Positions 34,456 through 39,265 of a stretch of 39,265 bases of DNA are shown here, piece by piece. Source of the DNA: Mariniblastus sp. (lineage in GTDB: Bacteria; Planctomycetota; Planctomycetia; Pirellulales; Pirellulaceae); the NCBI GenBank assembly GCA_023300235.1, contig JALZWN010000267.1:1-39265 (forward strand). Direction: 5' to 3'. Below the pieces are notes generated by a model. That model saw nothing but the letters and a program-made list of their open reading frames with translations. It did not search any database and was not told the origin of the DNA. The translations under genes were made by a program, and so were the position numbers. Numbering within the stretch: position 1 is the stretch's first letter; every line of letters begins with the position of its first letter.

Positions 34456-36099
34456 CTAAACGGCAAAGTTCTTTTCCGTCAGCCGCTTCAAATCATCGAC
34501 CAAGCTCTCGCCGAACAAGCAAAAACTATATTCTCGCGAGTTGGCGATTTCGCTGGAGCGTAGCTGAGCGGTCAACGACTCGATTTCTTTGCCTAGTTCG
34601 TCGTCTGATGGTTTTAGAAGTGCTCGCAATGCTTGATTGATCTTGGTGATGGCGAGGTGCTTTTCGAGTGACCAAATGTCTGGCGAATCGATCCACTGAC
34701 GCTTTTGTTTAATCAATTCAACGGCTTGAGAGGGCAGTGAATTGCTCGCCAAAAAACGCTCCGGATGAAAGTTGTACTCGCGGCGACGAGTTCGCAGTTG
34801 CGTGATGTCCGCTTGGGAGAGTTTCGGAACCTGAGTCGGCAAGCAGAAAGTCGCGGAGACGGTAAGGTGTTTTGGTAGTCGGCAGCCAAAGAACGTTTGG
34901 CAGATTGCATCGGTCAATTGATCGTACTTCGCGCCACCGACCCCATGAATAAAGATGTCCGACATAAATAGCCGGCAGAACATCGTGGTTGAAATCGCAC
35001 GTGATCGAATTGTGATGCCGAGTGTTTTTAGCTGTTTAAACGCACTGATGAAATCAGCTTTAGGGATTGTTTGGCTGAGTTGTTTGCGGTCGGACAATTC
35101 AAACGATTCAGGGAGGTTGCGAATGAACAGGCGTTGGCGTTCTGGGATTTGATCGGACGAAATCCAGAATGGCACTTCCGTCCATCCGTCGATTTGTTCC
35201 AGTGCTGGGACCGGGTGCGAGCTGCTGCGAATCCGATTGACGTGTCGGTATTCGAGCAATACTTGGTTGTAGCAGTTCAGAAACTCGGTTGCTCGATCAA
35301 AGACCGCAGCTGCAAAGGTCGCAAACGTTGTTGTTTGGCAGAGTTTGCTGACGGGAACTTCGAGAGTACGTAGACCGATGTTTTGTTCGAAGCGATGTCG
35401 TCCGGCGGCGATCGTTGCTCCGAGCATCGGTGCGGGAGTCGATTTTGAGAGTTCTGTATAGGCTTGGTTCACTTCCGGCCAAAGTCGTTGAGCGATGCAA
35501 GGTTCGTTGGCGAAGGCGATTTGGTGGATTCGGTTTGCTGTTTCAAAAAAGAACGAGCTATCTTGAATCGAACGTTGCTCATGAGGCATGACTGCGTCGG
35601 GCTTATCGATGGCGATTGTTTGAGTGCGAACGGGTTCGGAGGCTAGGTCTGGGCAGCGAATCGTGTGGTGATTTGACAAGTCCGAGTCGACGATCAAGTT
35701 GACGGCGATTCCATTAGCGCGATCGGCTAGTTCAGACAAGACAAAGTTTTTGTACCACACGCCCGCGTGATAGAGCACCGGTTGGTGCCCAGACATGACG
35801 ATCGGTTGATCGGCCAAGTCGATCGATTGGCGATGAGGCAAGTACTGGTTTGAATAGCTTAAGGCGGATTCGATCAGTTCGTTCCGGGCTCGTGACTGCA
35901 ACTGGCCGAGAGTTGGGTTTTCGTTGAAGAAAGAAATCTTTAACGGCGTCGCAGCTTGGCTTTTGATATGATCGCGATTGGCGTCCAGCCGGCGGGGCGC
36001 TTGGTTGAGCGGTGGAAGGTGCAGCGCCGATTTGTTCTGCTGAGGAACCCTGATGCGTTGGCGATCAATCGCGGGTTGACGAGGGTGAGGATCAACCAA
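34456..36099 (-). CDS. BshC-like protein of unknown function
   Basis: 547 residues in the open frame from a TTG at 36099; the true start may be further in, since conserved-looking sequence begins near residue 52 (PLKISFF). Motifs: VMSGHQPVLYHAGVWYKN (101-118), AVNLIVDSDLSNHHTI (132-147), RSRAISTTMFCRLF and FIHGVGGAKYD (383-393). Their order and spacing parallel the bacillithiol cysteine-adding enzyme BshC (GQQPGLF, the PVFW-EDHD segment, and the GGPAE-type loop), and the length agrees, but the residues differ enough that function is open. It is soluble, without a signal. It overlaps the end of the glycosyltransferase gene by eight bases in this start choice, indicating an operon. Confidence 0.8.
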   Translation of the reverse strand: MVDPHPRQPAIDRQRIRVPQQNKSALHLPPLNQAPRRLDANRDHIKSQAATPLKISFFNENPTLGQLQSRARNELIESALSYSNQYLPHRQSIDLADQPIVMSGHQPVLYHAGVWYKNFVLSELADRANGIAVNLIVDSDLSNHHTIRCPDLASEPVRTQTIAIDKPDAVMPHEQRSIQDSSFFFETANRIHQIAFANEPCIAQRLWPEVNQAYTELSKSTPAPMLGATIAAGRHRFEQNIGLRTLEVPVSKLCQTTTFATFAAAVFDRATEFLNCYNQVLLEYRHVNRIRSSSHPVPALEQIDGWTEVPFWISSDQIPERQRLFIRNLPESFELSDRKQLSQTIPKADFISAFKQLKTLGITIRSRAISTTMFCRLFMSDIFIHGVGGAKYDQLTDAICQTFFGCRLPKHLTVSATFCLPTQVPKLSQADITQLRTRRREYNFHPERFLASNSLPSQAVELIKQKRQWIDSPDIWSLEKHLAITKINQALRALLKPSDDELGKEIESLTAQLRSSEIANSREYSFCLFGESLVDDLKRLTEKNFAV

Positions 36100-36847
36100 C
36101 CTGCGTACTCCCGATTTTCTTGAAGTCGGCTGGCAAGGCTTTGAAGGCGTTTTCCAAAACCTGTTTGTAATAGTTTAAGCGTCGCTCGGGATCGTCGAGT
36201 TCTTCGCCGAAGGAGCGGTTTTCGTCCAAATAAATTCTCGGCACGGCGACCTCTACGACCGACAAGCGGTGCAGTGCCGATTGTACCCACAGTTCCAGCG
36301 GCATCGCGTAACCCGTATCGGTCAGCGATAGATTTTGAATCGCTTCGACGCGGTAGGATTTGAAACCACAAAACGCATCCGTCAACTGATAGCCCAAACG
36401 CTCATTCACAATCTGAGCGATTTGCATGTTGATGGCTCGTCGCTGTTCGGGCGGAGGAGAGTCTGAATCAAAGGACTGCAAATAGCGACTTCCTGAAACA
36501 ATATCCGCGCCGCTGCGAATGCTTTCGGCGACGAACTGGCGAATCCGTTGAGGTTCGTGTTGGCCATCGCAATCGATCGTGACCACGTATTCGAATCCTT
36601 TTTCGGCAGCGAATTCGAAAGCGGTTTTTAATGCGGCGCCGTAACCTTGGTTGACCGGGTGAGTCACGCACAAAACGTCGCTGCGTTTGGCGAGTTTTTC
36701 AGCGGTGCCGTCGGACGATCCGTCGTCGACAACCAACGTGTTGGACGAATGTTTTGCCACCAAGTCCAGCACATTGTCGACGGTGTCTACTTCGTTGAAT
36801 ACCGGAAGCGCAGTCAGAAATCGGTCGTCAAGATCAGGAGAGTTCAT
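36092..36847 (-). CDS. Family 2 glycosyltransferase (dolichyl-phosphate mannosyltransferase-like)
   Basis: 251 residues. GT-A fold with the expected motifs in order: LTALPVFNEVDTVDNVLDLV, TLVVDDGSSDGTAEK, VNQGYGAALKTAFEFA, then the nucleotide-sugar/metal site TIDCDGQHEP, and GSRYL plus TDAFCGFKSYRVEA. This is the DPM1-like subgroup, which moves a sugar from a nucleotide donor to polyprenyl phosphate on the cytoplasmic face. No membrane helices follow the catalytic domain, so it is soluble or peripheral. The stop codon falls within the start of the BshC-like frame, so the two genes are co-transcribed. Acceptor unknown. Confidence 0.93.
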   Translation of the reverse strand: MNSPDLDDRFLTALPVFNEVDTVDNVLDLVAKHSSNTLVVDDGSSDGTAEKLAKRSDVLCVTHPVNQGYGAALKTAFEFAAEKGFEYVVTIDCDGQHEPQRIRQFVAESIRSGADIVSGSRYLQSFDSDSPPPEQRRAINMQIAQIVNERLGYQLTDAFCGFKSYRVEAIQNLSLTDTGYAMPLELWVQSALHRLSVVEVAVPRIYLDENRSFGEELDDPERRLNYYKQVLENAFKALPADFKKIGSTQVG

Positions 36848-37051
36848 ATACGCTTCGAAGGTGACAAGAATAATAAGCGATTCATTTTAAGCTGGTGCGG
36901 CTCTTGGTCAACGTGCAGCGAGTTGCCCAGTGAGTTCGGGCACTGAATCGCTGGGAAATTGCGTAACAGGGCAGTTGTTTGGGCCAAACGGTGCTTCGTT
37001 GGAATCGAGCCAATTATTGGATGCGATGTGAATTGGAGTTCTTACGAGTTT

Positions 37052-37843
37052 TTAAAACCAATGGATCGGATCCGTTTCATCTTTGCTAGCCCAAACGGTG
37101 GAGTCGGAGAATTCACTGGCCAACGTAGCTGCCAGTAATTCCACAGCAAATCGTTCGCTCGAGTGATGGCTCAATAGCACCATCGCCACGCCATTGGCTT
37201 TGGCCTCGAGGGCTGTGTGAAAAGTCGCTTCACCAGTGACGAAGGTATCGCAACCGGCCCGGACCGCCGCTGACAAAAACGAGCCGCCGCTGCCGCATGC
37301 GACGGCAACTTTATTGACCGAACGATCGGCAGTGCCAACGGCTCGGACTGTAGTTAAGTCAAAATCAGTTTTGATCTGAGCGATGAAATCACCGAGCGAT
37401 TTTGCGGTGGCGAGTTTGCCGATTCGTCCGGCGCCCAGTTGCTCGGGATCGTCCTGGATCGGTTTGATGGGGGTGGCGTCGACGATGCCCAATCGTTGGC
37501 TGAGCGATTGATTGATGCCAGATACCGCCGAATCAAAACCGGTGTGCGGGCTGTAGATCGAAACGCCGGCTCGAATTAAATCCCAGATTAGTTTTGAAGC
37601 AACCGTCTCGGTCGTGATTCGTTTGAGCGGCCGGAACGGAATCGGGTGGTGCGAAACAATCAAGTCCGCTTGCTGCGAGATCGCCTCGGCGGCCGATTCA
37701 GGCGTGACCGTCAGGCAAGTCATTATCCGCCCGGCTTTCAGCTTGGGGTCGCCGACCAACAACCCAACGTTGTCCCATTCCTCGGCCAGCCGAGTGGGAG
37801 CGAATTGGTTCAGGAACTGACTGACTTGAGCGATCTTGGGCAT
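37052..37843 (-). CDS. Nif3-like dinuclear metal centre protein
   Basis: 263 residues, the short form of the Nif3/YbgI family. It opens with VSQFLNQFAPTRLAEEWDNV and GLLVGDP, and the metal ligands are visible: H65 and H66 in VSHHPIPF, H100 and D104 in SPHTGFDSA, and H226 and E230 near SHHSSERFAVE. The family forms toroidal hexamers with two metals per subunit and is often annotated as GTP cyclohydrolase 1 type 2, though the physiological reaction is not settled. It lacks the extra PII-like middle insertion of longer members. ATG 37843. Transcribed alone. Confidence 0.93.
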   Translation of the reverse strand: MPKIAQVSQFLNQFAPTRLAEEWDNVGLLVGDPKLKAGRIMTCLTVTPESAAEAISQQADLIVSHHPIPFRPLKRITTETVASKLIWDLIRAGVSIYSPHTGFDSAVSGINQSLSQRLGIVDATPIKPIQDDPEQLGAGRIGKLATAKSLGDFIAQIKTDFDLTTVRAVGTADRSVNKVAVACGSGGSFLSAAVRAGCDTFVTGEATFHTALEAKANGVAMVLLSHHSSERFAVELLAATLASEFSDSTVWASKDETDPIHWF

Positions 37844-38076
37844 GATGGTGTTGGGGGAGAGTGCGGCTGTGGATGAAAATTGATTTTCTTGCGGGCTCTA
37901 AATCGCGATGCTTTGAACCGACGCTCTTAGTTTAACAGGATTTGTGCTGTTGTAGCCAACGGGGCATTGGTAGCCAACTGGTCATTATTTCGCGTTGGGA
38001 TTAGGATTTCTCGCTGAACAGCAATTTTATTTTAAGCAACAACGGAACTTGCAAAACTTTCGTTAGCCAACAAACC

Positions 38077-38865
38077 ATGTTGAAACTCAAAAAGTCAATT
38101 TTTCTGGACACGCTTCGCCAGCCTTTCAAAACGGCGATCGTGACCGCCGCCAAGTTGGGCGCCGATGCGGTTGAAATCAACGGGCGTACGGAGATAAAAG
38201 CTGAGGAACTTTCGCGGACTGGGGTTCGGCATATCCGTAAGCTTTTGTTAGATCTTCAGTTGAGCGTGTCTGCGATTCACTTTCAAACGAATTATGGTTA
38301 CGGCGACTTGCACTTGCTGGATCAACGAATCGAGGGAACCAAAGCCACGTTGGGAATGGCTTACGAGTTGGGCTGTAACGTGGTGGTCAATCGGGTCGGC
38401 AAGATTGCGGCCGATGCGGCGGATCCTAGCCGGATTACGATGGTGCAGGCGCTGAGCGACATCGGTAATCATAGCCAAAAGGCAGGTGCCTGGTTGGCGA
38501 CTCGAACCGGCGCCGATAATGGGGAAACTTTAAAGGAATTGATCGACGCGTTGCCGACTCAAGCGTTGGGCGTTGATTTTGATCCGGCGGAGTTGGTAAT
38601 CAACGGGCACAGCCCGACCGAAGCGATGAAGTTGTTGTCGCAGAACGTGATGAGCTGTCGGGCTCGGGATGCAGTGACAGATTTTTCTTTAGGTCGAGGT
38701 GTTGAGGTGCCGCTGGGCAAAGGAGCGGTTGATTGGCCGGCGCTGCTGGGTGCGCTCGAGCAAAAATCGTACGGTGGGTACTTTACCGTGCACCAAGAAA
38801 ATGCGCCCGATCCTGTGGCGGCGTGCGAGGAATCGTTTGGGTATTTACAAGAGATGTTTGGGTAG
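38077..38865 (+). CDS. Sugar isomerase/epimerase-like TIM-barrel protein
   Basis: 262 residues. The pattern is of the xylose isomerase-like (AP endonuclease 2) TIM-barrel superfamily: FKTAIVTAAKLGADAVEIN in the first unit, LSVSAIHFQTNYGY, LGMAYELGCNVVVNRVG, LATRTGADNGETLKELIDAL, GVDFDPAELVINGHSP, CRARDAVTDFSLGRGVEVPL and KGAVDWPALLGALEQKSYGG near the end. Acidic and His residues in these strands would bind a divalent metal. Members isomerise or epimerise sugars or inositols; which one cannot be said. No signal peptide. ATG 38077. It is divergent from the Nif3-like gene. A 15-bp tandem repeat begins directly after its stop. Confidence 0.9.
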   Translation: MLKLKKSIFLDTLRQPFKTAIVTAAKLGADAVEINGRTEIKAEELSRTGVRHIRKLLLDLQLSVSAIHFQTNYGYGDLHLLDQRIEGTKATLGMAYELGCNVVVNRVGKIAADAADPSRITMVQALSDIGNHSQKAGAWLATRTGADNGETLKELIDALPTQALGVDFDPAELVINGHSPTEAMKLLSQNVMSCRARDAVTDFSLGRGVEVPLGKGAVDWPALLGALEQKSYGGYFTVHQENAPDPVAACEESFGYLQEMFG

Positions 38866-38895
38866 GTGATGAGTTCTTAGGTGATGAGTTCTTAG
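38866..38895 (+). repeat. 15-bp tandem repeat after a stop codon
   Basis: GTGATGAGTTCTTAG occurs twice exactly, then a partial third (GTGATAGG). The first copy starts at the base after the isomerase stop TAG. Each unit ends in TAG in the same frame. Confidence 0.9.
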
Positions 38896-39000
38896 GTGAT
38901 AGGGCACCGCGATTAGCAGGAAACACCAAGCTCGTCTGCACTCGGTTTTTTGGGGCTCGTTTTCTTATTAACTGGCTAGTCGATCTGGCCGAGCTCCGAA

Positions 39001-39045
39001 TGTCGCCTTTTACTCCGTAAAAGAGCGCACTCTCAGGACAGCCTA
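39001..39045 (+). repeat. Palindromic intergenic repeat, fragment D
   Basis: TGTCGCCTTTTACTCCGTAA AAGAGCGCACTCTCAGGAC follows the left inner part of copies A and B (GTCGCCTTTGACTCCGTGAA in A). The core and outer end are not recognisable, so this is a fragment. Confidence 0.5.
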
Positions 39046-39218
39046 GCGTTAACTGCCCGTTTTCAAAATTGGGGTAAGAAAGTCACTCTTACATCCACCT
39101 CTTAAAGCCTTGAGATTGGTTCAACTTCGGTGGCGAACGTTCTTCCCGTTCCGTATTTTCGTAAGCGTTTGTCTCGTCGAACGTTCGGCCGGGCGCAGAG
39201 ACGCTCTTCCTAGGTCCG

Positions 39219-39265
39219 TTAAGACTTGGCTTTTTGTTCCGCCTGCGCTTTTAAGTACGCTTTAG
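39219..39265 (-). CDS. C-terminal end of a gene leaving the window
   Basis: On the minus strand the last 14 codons read KAYLKAQAEQKAKS followed by TAA (stop at 39219-39221). The Lys/Ala/Gln/Glu-rich composition is typical of a helical bacterial C-terminus, and the frame enters open from the edge. Too little is present to name the protein. Confidence 0.35.
   Translation of the reverse strand, partial: KAYLKAQAEQKAKS

Larger units (their letters stand above)
38866..39218. other. Gene-free stretch at the right end
   Basis: About 350 bases with the tandem repeat above and a fragment of the palindromic repeat family (39001-39045). No credible gene was seen until the partial frame at the edge. 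Confidence 0.5.

Noticed and set aside
38733-39020. 95-codon plus-strand frame over the end of the sugar isomerase gene and the tandem repeat
   Set aside because: Overlaps a firm gene in another frame and runs through repeats; translation is low complexity.
1-39265. tRNA, rRNA or CRISPR array
   Set aside because: Looked for T-loop type sequences and regularly spaced direct repeats; none held up. The repeats found are dispersed palindromes, not a spaced array.

Overview
The window looks like chromosomal DNA of a planctomycete, most likely a marine Pirellulaceae (Rhodopirellula-like) bacterium. This rests on gene style rather than a marker gene. It has mid-range GC, loosely packed mostly monocistronic genes, many TTG/GTG starts with weak or absent Shine-Dalgarno sequences, several exported or membrane proteins of planctomycete character, an ECF sigma factor with its own membrane partner, and palindromic intergenic repeats. 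No rRNA, tRNA, CRISPR array, phage gene or transposase was seen.

Layout. 1-9.4 kb: an exported HEAT-like protein with a receiver-like domain (-), argininosuccinate lyase argH (-), a small exported protein (+), carbamoyl-phosphate synthase large subunit carB (+) with a clear terminator, and a conserved acidic protein of unknown function (-). carB and argH both feed arginine synthesis. 9.6-16.4 kb: a GNAT acetyltransferase followed by two small membrane-type genes and a terminator, a membrane-anchored FMN/3Fe-4S glutamate-synthase-like protein (-), a YfhO-like polytopic membrane protein, a three-helix membrane protein and a HIT hydrolase. 16.4-21 kb: two overlapping DUF21/CBS (CorC/HlyC-type) genes and an ABC-2 type permease (-). 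21.2-23.3 kb: an ECF sigma, membrane anti-sigma-like and exported coiled-coil operon ending in a terminator. 23.7-27.2 kb (-): a zinc-ribbon membrane protein, an MsbA-like ABC exporter and a group II truncated hemoglobin. 28.1-29.7 kb: the primary sigma factor rpoD/sigA, preceded by about 0.9 kb without a credible gene. 30-39.3 kb: a GHL15-like exported glycosidase (-), metG (+), a BshC-like protein coupled to a family 2 glycosyltransferase (-), a Nif3-family protein (-), a sugar isomerase/epimerase-like protein (+), and the last codons of a further gene (-) at the window edge.

The most notable structure is not a gene. A family of palindromic intergenic elements occurs at least six times between 18.9 and 39.05 kb. 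The best copy, just after metG, is about 400 bp with inverted ends of about 55 bp around the core TGGTAGCCCGACGCGT. A related copy lies on the other side of metG in the same orientation. Another copy sits between the ABC exporter and the hemoglobin gene, inside an interval bounded by an exact 24-bp direct repeat that duplicates the exporter's last codons. This suggests that a former exporter-hemoglobin operon was split. Other points are tandem operator-like palindromes on the likely promoter of the zinc-ribbon/exporter operon, and a degenerate receiver-like domain in an exported protein.
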